From the NCBI GenBank assembly GCA_047722935.1, contig JBDNZS010000001.1, positions 1-64,000 on the forward strand: a stretch of 64,000 nt of DNA, read 5' to 3'. A program made the position numbers and the translations under genes. This document shows, in pieces, positions 8,533 to 16,202 of the stretch (its first letter is position 1; each line of letters opens with the position of its first letter). This DNA comes from Ethanoligenens sp047722935 (lineage in GTDB: Bacteria; Bacillota; Clostridia; Oscillospirales; Ethanoligenentaceae). The notes under the pieces were generated by a model. It saw only the letters and a program-made list of their open reading frames with translations. It searched no databases and had not been told where the DNA came from.

Positions 8533-8636
8533 GCAGAGAATACGATGCATAATAAATTTCAATTTATTGTCATTAAGGGTAATTGTGAGAAATAATAAAT
8601 ATTATGGATGTTCGACGGCAAATGTTTACCGCTAAC

Positions 8637-8759
8637 TTACGTACTCCAGTCCACATCGTCCGTGCGGATGTACTGCTCTCCCGGCATGGTGCGAAGTTGC
8701 AGATTGTCTAACAGCAAACGGATACTCTTGGCGGCATCCACTACGCTGCCTACTGCCAT
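8637..8759 (-). CDS. candidate 40-residue leader peptide or gene remnant
   Basis: The frame runs from ATG at 8757-8759 to TAA at 8637-8639, between the two leader hairpins. AGAGGAG, ten bases upstream, is itself the descending arm of the upstream hairpin, so translation could depend on that structure. The peptide begins MAVGSVVDAAKS and ends IRTDDVDWST. It looks like ordinary protein rather than an attenuation peptide (no run of one amino acid beyond three Leu) and may be the tail of a lost gene. No family recognised. Confidence 0.35.
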   Translation of the reverse strand: MAVGSVVDAAKSIRLLLDNLQLRTMPGEQYIRTDDVDWST

Positions 8760-8763
8760 AAAA

Positions 8764-8795
8764 AAAGACGCTCCTCTATACAGAGGAACGTCTTT
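8764..8795 (-). terminator. intrinsic terminator downstream of the XRE gene
   Basis: AAAGACG/CGTCTTT (7 bp), one mismatch, TCCTCT/AGAGGA (6 bp) and a four-base loop, followed on the minus strand by a run of six T. It lies 106 bases beyond the XRE stop and about 40 bases beyond the start point predicted for the promoter at 8841-8869, so it can end either transcript. Confidence 0.75.
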
Positions 8796-8840
8796 GTCCG
8801 GATAACGTTACAAATATATTTTTGTAAGCCCACTACCCGC

Positions 8841-8869
8841 ATTATACAGTTTGTGCGATATGTTGTCAA
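8841..8869 (-). promoter_or_regulatory. consensus promoter of the amine operon leader, with operator copy
   Basis: On the minus strand TTGACA (8864-8869) and TATAAT (8841-8846) are spaced by 17 bases, a perfect consensus. The spacer and -35 contain TGTGCGATATGTTGT (8852-8866). This matches 13 of 15 bases of the inverted-repeat arms found upstream of the XRE gene. A 7-bp hairpin (8808-8814 with 8821-8827) lies just after the predicted start near 8834. Confidence 0.75.
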
Positions 8870-8901
8870 TATGTAATACACAAAAAGTTTATTATATTGC
8901 A

Positions 8902-9453
8902 CTATCCCCAGGTGAAAAGAAGGTAAAAGCGCAGCATCTCTTTTCCGGTGTTGTAGTAACAGTGCTCCTTATCCGAGTCTATGCGGATAGCGTCCCCCTG
9001 GCCAAGCCGATATTTTTTGCCGCCCGCATCCAACGTTAAATCACCTGAAAAAACGATGATGAATTCCGTGGTCTTTTCACCGTGGGAACTGCATGCATAA
9101 TGCCCGTTTGGTTCAATTTCGATACTGTAAATTTCAAAGTCCCGCTCCTGTTCATATGGAAAATACACATAGTTGCGGAATTGACCGCTTACTTCCTTAA
9201 TAGGAATTAACGTTTCCTTGCGCATGATATAGGCTTCGTCCTGCGGTGCGCCGATCAAGTCCATAAATTCTACGCGCAGACCGCTCACGATCTTTCCCAT
9301 TGTGGCGATGGTAGGATTGCCCTCGCCCCGTTCAATCTGTGCCAGCATACTTTTGCTGATACCAGTCTCAATTGACAAGGTATCCAAGTTCATTTTTTTT
9401 GCTTTTCTGATTTTTTTTAAGTTAATCGCAATGTTCTTGTTCAAAAAATCCAT
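8902..9453 (-). CDS. XRE-family regulator with C-terminal cupin domain
   Basis: A 183-residue regulator. Residues 10-63 form a Cro/C1 (XRE) helix-turn-helix (LSIETGISKSMLAQIERG). Residues about 105-180 form a cupin sensor domain (SSHGEKTTEFIIVFSGDLTL, then RLGQGDAIRI and HCYYN). This class (SutR/PuuR-like) usually senses a small molecule in the cupin and controls amine or amino acid catabolism. The start is the ATG at 9451-9453 behind TGAGGT; the upstream in-frame ATG at 9487-9489 falls inside the operator and is not used in this reading. The gene reads toward the amine operon, and copies of one 15-base motif flank both its own start and the operon promoter, so it is the likely regulator of that operon and of itself. 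Confidence 0.88.
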   Translation of the reverse strand: MDFLNKNIAINLKKIRKAKKMNLDTLSIETGISKSMLAQIERGEGNPTIATMGKIVSGLRVEFMDLIGAPQDEAYIMRKETLIPIKEVSGQFRNYVYFPYEQERDFEIYSIEIEPNGHYACSSHGEKTTEFIIVFSGDLTLDAGGKKYRLGQGDAIRIDSDKEHCYYNTGKEMLRFYLLFTWG

Positions 9454-9473
9454 TATATTGTACCTCAATGTAT

Positions 9474-9519
9474 GCAATATATCGCACAAATTAACGCTTG
9501 CATATGTGCGATATATTGC
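9474..9519. promoter_or_regulatory. perfect inverted-repeat operator upstream of the XRE gene
   Basis: GCAATATATCGCACA (9474-9488) and its exact reverse complement (9505-9519) are separated by 16 bases, with centres 31 bases (three helical turns) apart. The repeat starts 21 bases upstream of the XRE start. A near copy lies in the promoter at 8841-8869. This is most simply the binding site of the cupin-XRE regulator. Confidence 0.75.
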
Positions 9520-9564
9520 TCAATCACTTTAATCATCTTATGGACAGGTTCTCTTTTACCCATT

Positions 9565-9570
9565 ATTATA
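9565..9570 (-). promoter_or_regulatory. extended -10 for the XRE gene
   Basis: On the minus strand TGG directly precedes TATAAT, an extended -10, with only a weak -35. Transcripts from here would cross the inverted-repeat operator before the coding region, so binding could act as a roadblock. Apart from this, the stretch 9540-9710 shows no gene. Confidence 0.45.
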
Positions 9571-9711
9571 CCATACAACCCCATCCGCTCGTCGATATGT
9601 TTTTATGAATTGTATTAACAGTCGCTGGTGCTTATTGAGCGGAAAAACCACTCAAATGTTTTTGGGTGAAGTTTACAATAATGCTTTATATGTTACTATA
9701 ATTTGTTAACA

Positions 9712-9740
9712 TTGAACAGGTCATATGAATATGCTATAAT
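9712..9740 (+). promoter_or_regulatory. promoter of the glmS transcript
   Basis: TTGAAC (9712-9717), a 17-base spacer and TATAAT (9735-9740). The start near 9747 lies about 24 bases before the ribozyme cleavage site, leaving the short leader typical of glmS. Confidence 0.75.
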
Positions 9741-9765
9741 GGGATTCCGAGGTTTCTAAAAGGAA

Positions 9766-9912
9766 ATAGAGCGCCAGAACTTGGGCAAGGGGGAAGACTC
9801 CCAAGTTGACGAGGTCAAGGAGTATCGATAATTCGGCGGATGCCTTGCGGTATGGTACTACCGGAACGATTGATAAAACCAAAAAGTAATTTTTGCGACA
9901 AAATCAATCAAG
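9766..9912 (+). ncRNA. glmS ribozyme / GlcN6P riboswitch
   Basis: A self-cleaving RNA responsive to glucosamine-6-phosphate. Recognised by the conserved core: GCGCCAGAAC at 9771 directly after the cleavage site (between 9770 and 9771), the P2 arms around AACTTGG and CCAAGTT, then GTTGACGAGG, AGTATCGA, the TTCGGCGGATGCC segment, and P3/P4 closing with GATTGAT (9868-9874) against ATCAATC (9903-9909). It sits about 50 bases before glmS and after a strong promoter, the standard arrangement in Firmicutes. Cleavage under high GlcN6P lowers glmS mRNA. Confidence 0.97.
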
Positions 9913-9959
9913 TACCTGGAAACCTTGGATATTAAAATTGAAAAGGCAGGTACTCTATT

Positions 9960-11789
9960 ATGTGTGGAATTGTTGGCTACATTGGGGAACAGGACGCACA
10001 GCCGATATTGCTCGGCGGTCTGCAAAAGCTGGAATACCGGGGGTATGATTCCGCGGGTATCGCTGTAATGAACCCACAGGGAGAAATGCATCTGGTGAAA
10101 AGCAAGGGCCGGCTAAAGGCATTGCAAGACAAGCTGGGCACCGAGTCTTTAACCGGAAGCATTGGCATCGGGCACACCAGATGGGCTACGCACGGGGAAC
10201 CCTCCGAAAAGAATTGCCACCCGCACACCAATCAGGCAGGCACGATAAGTGTGGTGCATAACGGCATTATTGAAAATTATCTGCATTTGAAAGAGTGGCT
10301 GGGTTCCAAGGGATATTCGTTTTATTCTGATACGGATACGGAAGTGGTTCCTAACCTAATTGATTATTACTACCACGGCAATTTGCTGGAGGCGGTTACA
10401 AAAGCAATTTCTGTGATTGAAGGCAGTTACGCACTGGGGGTTATGTGCACCGACGAACCGGATAAAATCGTCGCGGTACGAAAAGACAGCCCTCTGGTGG
10501 TAGGTATCGGCAAAGGCGAATATTTTATCGCTTCGGACGTGCCGGCTATCTTGAACCATACACGCGATATCCTGTATCTCGAAGATAAGGAAATTGTGGT
10601 TCTCACCAAAACAGGTGCCACCGTGTATTCTCTGGAAGGGGAAAAGCTCGAAAAACCAATTCAACACGTCACTTGGAATGCCGACGCGGCAGAGAAGGGC
10701 GGCTATGAACACTTCATGCTCAAAGAGATCCATGAACAGCCAAAAGCCATCCGGGACACGCTGAATTCCAGAGTGATGCATCAAAAACCCATCCAACTGG
10801 ATTCTGTCACCATCCCGACCGAGCAGCTGCAAAACATCCAAAAGATTTATCTGGTCGCTTGCGGGACTGCTTATCACGCGGGTGTAATCGGAAAATATGC
10901 GATTGAAAAGTTGGCAAGGATTCCGGTGGAGGTCGATATTGCCTCGGAATTCCGTTACCGCAACCCCATTCTCAACAGCAAAACCCTGCTGGTGGTGCTG
11001 AGCCAGTCGGGTGAAACGGCGGATACCCTTGCAGCCCTGCGGGAAGCTAAAAGCAAAGGCGTGCGGGTGCTGGCTGTCACCAATGTGGTAGGCAGCTCCA
11101 TTGCGCGGGAAGCCGATGATGTTCTCTACACTTGGGCGGGTCCCGAAATCGCTGTTGCATCCACCAAGGCGTACACTACGCAATTGGTTTTGATGTATAT
11201 TCTGGCGCTGTACTTGGCGCAGGAGAAACACACGATGGCACCTGAAGAAATTGAATCGCTCAAGACAGAGCTTCTCTCGCTGCCGGAAAAAGCGGAAAAA
11301 GTCCTGCAAAACAAGGAAATGCTACAGAAATTTGCGGGGAATACGTATAGCCAGCAAAGCATGTTTTTCCTTGGCAGAGGGATCGATTATGCGGTTGCGA
11401 TGGAAGGTGCGCTGAAAGTCAAAGAAATTTCCTACCTGCACGCGGAGGCGTATGCGGGCGGCGAATTAAAACACGGCACGATCGCGCTCATTGAAAAAGA
11501 TACTGTCGTGATTGCGTTGGCTACGCAGAGTGACTTGTATGACAAGATGATCAGCAATGTTCGGGAAGTCACGACACGCGGCGCAAAAGTTTTGGGACTG
11601 GCAAAAGAGGGCAACCGTGCCATCGAAAAAACCATTGATTCCGTATTGTATATTCCGGGAACAGCCGATATTTTTATGCCGGTTCTGACGGTTATCCCGT
11701 TGCAGCTGCTGGCGTATTATATTGCAGTGCAACGTGGCTGCGATGTCGATAAACCCCGGAATCTTGCAAAATCGGTTACGGTGGAATAA
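9960..11789 (+). CDS. glmS: glutamine--fructose-6-phosphate aminotransferase (isomerizing)
   Basis: Makes glucosamine-6-phosphate from fructose-6-phosphate and glutamine, the entry step to UDP-GlcNAc, peptidoglycan and wall polymers. The 609 residues match the family length. The N-terminal class II glutamine amidotransferase domain starts MCGIVGYIGE, where Cys2 becomes the nucleophile after Met removal, with HTRWATHG near residue 75. Two SIS domains follow (SQSGETADT and the LGRGIDYAVAMEGALKVKEI region), and the C-terminus DKPRNLAKSVTVE is characteristic. Regulation is by the ribozyme immediately upstream. Confidence 0.98.
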   Translation: MCGIVGYIGEQDAQPILLGGLQKLEYRGYDSAGIAVMNPQGEMHLVKSKGRLKALQDKLGTESLTGSIGIGHTRWATHGEPSEKNCHPHTNQAGTISVVHNGIIENYLHLKEWLGSKGYSFYSDTDTEVVPNLIDYYYHGNLLEAVTKAISVIEGSYALGVMCTDEPDKIVAVRKDSPLVVGIGKGEYFIASDVPAILNHTRDILYLEDKEIVVLTKTGATVYSLEGEKLEKPIQHVTWNADAAEKGGYEHFMLKEIHEQPKAIRDTLNSRVMHQKPIQLDSVTIPTEQLQNIQKIYLVACGTAYHAGVIGKYAIEKLARIPVEVDIASEFRYRNPILNSKTLLVVLSQSGETADTLAALREAKSKGVRVLAVTNVVGSSIAREADDVLYTWAGPEIAVASTKAYTTQLVLMYILALYLAQEKHTMAPEEIESLKTELLSLPEKAEKVLQNKEMLQKFAGNTYSQQSMFFLGRGIDYAVAMEGALKVKEISYLHAEAYAGGELKHGTIALIEKDTVVIALATQSDLYDKMISNVREVTTRGAKVLGLAKEGNRAIEKTIDSVLYIPGTADIFMPVLTVIPLQLLAYYIAVQRGCDVDKPRNLAKSVTVE

Positions 11790-11869
11790 TCTGCAAGGTA
11801 CCATTGAAATCATTTGAGGCAGCAAGAAAAGCTGTGCGCTGTGATTACGGCATTCAGTTTTGCGTGTCA

Positions 11870-11911
11870 AAAGTCCCTTTGAGCTTTATCGCTCAAGGGG
11901 ACTTTTTGTTT
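11870..11911 (+). terminator. terminator of glmS
   Basis: A 14-bp stem with one G-T pair (AAGTCCCTTTGAGC against GCTCAAGGGGACTT), a six-base loop and a T run at 11903-11910. Confidence 0.85.
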
Positions 11912-12045
11912 AGCGACTTTCATTTGCAAGCCGTCAGACGAATATAAAAGGAGCGTTCATCTTTTTATGCAATATAACTGTTTTATCAAAAAAAACGACT
12001 TATGTTTTGTCATTGATTTTGCAGACAATCCTAAAGTACTGATTC

Positions 12046-12074
12046 TTGTAAACCAAAGTAGGGGGTGATATATT
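12046..12074 (+). promoter_or_regulatory. promoter of the mannitol operon
   Basis: TTGTAA (12046-12051), 17 bases, TATATT (12069-12074), 40 bases before mtlA. The -35 is imperfect, as expected for an MtlR-activated promoter, but I see no clear activator site or cre box. The rest of the 324-base gap after glmS holds the glmS terminator and an unconvincing 33-codon frame. Confidence 0.5.
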
Positions 12075-12113
12075 GAATATAGACCAAAAGAACAAGTAAA
12101 GGGGAAATAATTT

Positions 12114-13571
12114 ATGGAAATAATCAACTCTACTGCTGCGGCCCCCATAGAAAGCCATGGCAGTGTAAAAGCCAAAGTACAAAAATTTGGCGGATTTCTT
12201 GCCGGTATGGTCATGCCCAACATTGGTGCATTCATTGCGTGGGGGCTGATTACGGCGTTGTTCATCCCAACCGGATGGCTGCCTAATCCGTCTTTCAACA
12301 AACTGGTTACTCCGATGATTACCTATCTCCTCCCGCTTCTGATCGGTTATACAGGCGGCAAAATCATCTATGGAACCAGAGGCGGAGTGGCTGGCGCGAT
12401 TGCCACCATCGGCGTAATAGTGGGGTCTCCCATCACGATGTTCTTAGGCGCCATGATTATAGGACCGGTATCGGCTCTTGTAATCAAACGGTTTGACAAA
12501 GCGGTCGATGGGAAAATTCCGGCAGGGTTTGAAATGCTGGTCAACAACTTCTCAATCGGTATCTTTGCAGGCATTCTGGCATTGCTCGGTTTTTCATTCG
12601 TCGGACCGTTCGTTACCACCATTTCAGATGCACTGGGCGCTGCTGCGCAGTGGATCACCAACATCCATATGCTGCCGCTCATTGCGATTCTCGTTGAACC
12701 GGCAAAAGTTTTGTTCTTGAACAATGCAATCAATCATGGCATCTTTGACCCAATCGGCATTGCACAAGCCAAGACTTTGGGGAAATCCATCTTCTTCCTT
12801 CTGGAAAGCGATCCTGGCCCCGGCCTTGGCATCCTGCTTGCCTACAGTATCTTTGGCAAAGGTACAGCCAAAACTTCCGCACCCGGCGCCGTACTGATTC
12901 ACCTCCTTGGCGGTATCCACGAAATTTACTTTCCCTATATTTTGATGAACCCGGTTCTTCTTCTCGCTGTTATCGGCGGTGGTATTGCGGCAGACTTTAC
13001 TTTTGTGGTCACTGGAGCCGGATTGGTCGCGACCTGCTCGCCCGGCAGCATCATTGCCGTTACCCTAATGAGCCCCAAAGGCGGTCTGCTTCCGGTTTAT
13101 GCAGGTGTTGCGGTAGGCACAGCCGTTTCTTTCCTGATTGCTATGGTTATTGTTAGGCGGTCGGCATACAGCGAGGAAACTGACGGCTCGCTTGCGGAAG
13201 CGCAGAACAAAATCTCACAACTGAAAGCGGAGAGCAAAGGGCAGGTCGCCGCAATCCAACAGGAAGCACCAACCCAAATGCCCAAACAAATTATTTTTGC
13301 ATGTGATGCCGGCATGGGTTCCTCCGCCATGGGCGAAACGCTTCTGAAGAAAAAGTTAAAGGATGCCGGTATCACAGAAATTGATGTGAAGCACGCGCCG
13401 GTCAATGAAATCCCGAAAACAGCTGAGGTTGTCTTTACACAAGAGAGTCTGGTACAGCGGGCTGCCAATGTTGTGCCAGACGCGCAGATCATACCGGTGA
13501 ATAATTTCCTTGACAACAAGACATATGACGCATACATCACCTCTTTAAAAAATGTGATGGTGCATGTCTAA
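12114..13571 (+). CDS. mtlA: PTS mannitol transporter subunit IICB
   Basis: Imports and phosphorylates mannitol to mannitol-1-phosphate. A 485-residue membrane protein: the IIC domain (about residues 12-350) with many hydrophobic segments and the GGIHEIYFPYILMNP segment characteristic of mannitol IIC; then a charged linker; then a IIB domain from about 390 with the phosphocysteine loop ACDAGMGSSAMG (Cys397). No IIA is fused; it is supplied by mtlF two genes downstream. The ATG at 12114 is preceded by AAAGGGGAAA. Confidence 0.96.
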   Translation: MEIINSTAAAPIESHGSVKAKVQKFGGFLAGMVMPNIGAFIAWGLITALFIPTGWLPNPSFNKLVTPMITYLLPLLIGYTGGKIIYGTRGGVAGAIATIGVIVGSPITMFLGAMIIGPVSALVIKRFDKAVDGKIPAGFEMLVNNFSIGIFAGILALLGFSFVGPFVTTISDALGAAAQWITNIHMLPLIAILVEPAKVLFLNNAINHGIFDPIGIAQAKTLGKSIFFLLESDPGPGLGILLAYSIFGKGTAKTSAPGAVLIHLLGGIHEIYFPYILMNPVLLLAVIGGGIAADFTFVVTGAGLVATCSPGSIIAVTLMSPKGGLLPVYAGVAVGTAVSFLIAMVIVRRSAYSEETDGSLAEAQNKISQLKAESKGQVAAIQQEAPTQMPKQIIFACDAGMGSSAMGETLLKKKLKDAGITEIDVKHAPVNEIPKTAEVVFTQESLVQRAANVVPDAQIIPVNNFLDNKTYDAYITSLKNVMVHV

Positions 13572-13655
13572 CACTGTATTGTCTGGCCGGTTCCATTCTG
13601 TTGACCACACATTAAACCATTCGATTGATCTTTTTCGGATTCTTGCGAGGTAAGT

Positions 13656-15728
13656 TTGAAACAAGCGGTGAGGTTTATGGAAAAATTGAGCGCCCGGCAA
13701 AAGTATATTTTAAGTCTTCTGTTCGATGCACCACAGGTGAATATTCAAGATGTATCCAAGCAGATGGACGTGAGTGAACGCACGATTTTGCGTGAAATCT
13801 CCGCCATTAATTGCTTATTAAAGAAACAGGACGTACGGCTTGTCGTAAAAAATCCTCTTTTACATATGGAAGGTTCGGAGCAGGCAATCGGGCACATCAA
13901 AGAAGATTTGGGCAATATTTCCAAGCCCCAGCTGCTTACGACGGAACAGCGGATTCTATTCATTATGGCGCAGTTGCTTATCGCAGATGAACCAACTAAA
14001 TCCGCATTTTTCAGTTATCAGCTGGATGTTTCTGAAGCGACCGTCAGTATGTACATGGAAAAAATCGAAAAGCGTTTGATCCAACACAATTTGTTTTTAA
14101 ACCGACAGCGCACATTGGGTATTCAAATTGTGGGAACAGAGTGGGATAAGCGAAATGCTCTGGTCGAGTTGATTTACGCTTATAAATCGCTGGGCAATCT
14201 CTTGGCATTTATTTATGATACGAAGCGTGAATTGGCCGTCAAGTTGCTGTTCGACGTGCTGTTCGGTAAACAAATACTGGCATATACCCGCGATGTTCTG
14301 GATTTCGTCGCGGATAAAATTCCTGATGAGGACGACATTGAATATCTGAACGCTTTTCTTTATATCTCTATCTCCCTCAAAAAGTCGGCGAACGGCGACT
14401 TCATACAGCTCTCGGAGACATTCAGGCAAGATGTCTGTTCGAATAACGTAGAACTGTACAGCAGCCTTCGGCACTTTTTTGAACAATTTCCTGTTACGGT
14501 GCCGGAGAATGAAGTTGATTATATATTTATTCATCTTCCGGGTAATCAATACCAGTACAGTATGGAGCAAAAATTTAAGGCAATGGGGATTTCTCTGGAG
14601 AAGCTCAGCGAAGAGGTCCTTTATGAAATTCAAAAAGGAGCGGGCGCCGGTTTTCAAAACAATAGGCGATGGATTGATGGGTTGGCCCGCCAATTAAACG
14701 CATCCATCTGCCGGGCATATATGGGTATCCGGCTGCAAAATCCGCTGCTTTCCCAAGTGCATAGTTATTACGGACACTTGTATGACACCGTCAGACACGC
14801 CTGTGATCTGGTTTTTTCCAAATATAATATCCATTTCTCTGAGAACGAAATCGGGTATATCACAATGTATGTTGGGTATGTACATGATTGTGAGGAAAAC
14901 GTAGATGACCACCTTTCCGTGTTGATCATCTGCCCCAATGGATTCGGTGCGGCTCGCATCCTTTCCGCTAAAGTGCGAAAATTGTTTCCCACAATCCAGA
15001 AAATTGAGATCAATTCGTTAAAGGGTTGGGAAGAAAATCATGGGACGTATGACTTGATCCTTTCTACAGTTGACATTCAAGACCCAAGGCGCACCAAGAG
15101 GGAACGGCTGTTTGTGGTTTCATCATTTTTATGCATGGAGGATGTGCAGCGCATCAGCCAGGCAGTGGAAGAAATCCGTATGGAAAAAGGAGCCGACGCT
15201 GAAGGTTCGTTTCTGCTTCCCGCGTTCGAATATATTAAAGGGCAGGCCTCAAAATCCATCAGCCAGATGTTCGACGCCATTGATATTGATCGGGTTGATG
15301 CCAAGGACATGGCAGAGCTTATCGACGTAATTACGTCTCATCTGCGGGATGCATCGGTCATTACGGACAAAGAAGAACTGAAACATTTGATTCTGAATCG
15401 GGAAAAAATTGGCAGTGTGGTGATTCCAAATTCTCGATTGGCACTGCTGCATACACGGGCGGAGGCAGTTGTGGAGCCGTATGTCGGCATCTATCGTCTG
15501 AACGGTCAGATGCTTTTACATAATCCCAATTCCAATGATGAACCTGTTGATACTTTTGCCGTCCTTTTGGCAAGAAAAAATGAACATCCATTGGCCTTGG
15601 AGCAATTGGGAAACTTCAGCATCTCGCTGATTGATAATCCGATTTTTGTCGAAACACTGCGGACAGGTGACGTCGAGGAGGTGAGGCGGGAGATCCATAC
15701 AGTCTGTCTGAACCAGGTAAATAATTGA
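13656..15728 (+). CDS. mtlR: mannitol operon activator MtlR (BglG/PRD family)
   Basis: A 690-residue PRD-containing transcriptional regulator. An N-terminal DeoR/BglG-type helix-turn-helix (LSARQKYILSLLF, VSERTILREISAI) is followed by two PTS regulation domains with conserved His (IFIHLPGNQYQYS; FSENEIGYITMYVGY). A IIB-gat-like domain (IICPNGFGAARIL, Cys present) and a IIA-mtl-like domain near the C-terminus (IPNSRLALLHTRAE) complete it. Phosphorylation by HPr and the mannitol IIA/IIB normally sets its activity. Two starts are possible: TTG at 13656 behind GCGAGG, or ATG at 13677 behind GTGAGG with short spacing. Its position between mtlA and mtlF matches clostridial mtl operons. Confidence 0.93.
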   Translation: MKQAVRFMEKLSARQKYILSLLFDAPQVNIQDVSKQMDVSERTILREISAINCLLKKQDVRLVVKNPLLHMEGSEQAIGHIKEDLGNISKPQLLTTEQRILFIMAQLLIADEPTKSAFFSYQLDVSEATVSMYMEKIEKRLIQHNLFLNRQRTLGIQIVGTEWDKRNALVELIYAYKSLGNLLAFIYDTKRELAVKLLFDVLFGKQILAYTRDVLDFVADKIPDEDDIEYLNAFLYISISLKKSANGDFIQLSETFRQDVCSNNVELYSSLRHFFEQFPVTVPENEVDYIFIHLPGNQYQYSMEQKFKAMGISLEKLSEEVLYEIQKGAGAGFQNNRRWIDGLARQLNASICRAYMGIRLQNPLLSQVHSYYGHLYDTVRHACDLVFSKYNIHFSENEIGYITMYVGYVHDCEENVDDHLSVLIICPNGFGAARILSAKVRKLFPTIQKIEINSLKGWEENHGTYDLILSTVDIQDPRRTKRERLFVVSSFLCMEDVQRISQAVEEIRMEKGADAEGSFLLPAFEYIKGQASKSISQMFDAIDIDRVDAKDMAELIDVITSHLRDASVITDKEELKHLILNREKIGSVVIPNSRLALLHTRAEAVVEPYVGIYRLNGQMLLHNPNSNDEPVDTFAVLLARKNEHPLALEQLGNFSISLIDNPIFVETLRTGDVEEVRREIHTVCLNQVNN

Positions 15729-15761
15729 ACAAACCTACTGTCATAAAAAGGAGACTTCAAC

Positions 15762-16202
15762 ATGAACAAACAGATATTGGCACCCAGCCTAATTCAATTA
15801 AGCATCCCTTCCGAATCAAAGGACGCCGCGATCGAGCGGGTTGGTCACCTCCTTGTGAAAGGCGGATATGTAAACGCCGACTACATTCACGGCATGAAAG
15901 CCCGCGAAGCAGAGTTTACGACTTACATCGGCAATGGCATCGCCATTCCTCATGGCGTCAATGAATATAAAAAAGATATCCTCAAAACGGGCATCGTCAT
16001 TGCACAGTATCCGGATGGCGTGGATTTCGGCTCTGGTAATATCGCCTATCTTGTAATCGGCATTGCCGGCAAAAACGACGAGCACATTGAAATCCTTTCC
16101 AAGATTGCATTGGCCATACAAGATGAGGGCAATGTCGAAAAAATGCGGAATGCCCAGCAGTCCGATGAAATCATTTCCGTCATTGAGGAGGAGATCCTAT
16201 AA
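15762..16202 (+). CDS. mtlF: PTS mannitol subunit IIA
   Basis: A 146-residue cytosolic IIA of the mannitol/fructose class, which takes the phosphoryl group from HPr and passes it to MtlA IIB. The active-site histidine is His64 in NGIAIPHGVNEYKKDI. AAGGAG lies nine bases before the ATG. The last base of its stop codon is the first base of mtlD (TAATG), indicating coupling. Confidence 0.95.
   Translation: MNKQILAPSLIQLSIPSESKDAAIERVGHLLVKGGYVNADYIHGMKAREAEFTTYIGNGIAIPHGVNEYKKDILKTGIVIAQYPDGVDFGSGNIAYLVIGIAGKNDEHIEILSKIALAIQDEGNVEKMRNAQQSDEIISVIEEEIL

Noticed and set aside
11967..12068. 33-codon frame (MQYNCFIKKND...) between glmS and mtlA
   Set aside because: The GGAG is 13 bases from the ATG, the frame overlaps the likely mtl promoter, and the peptide has no features. 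Kept only as a remote possibility.
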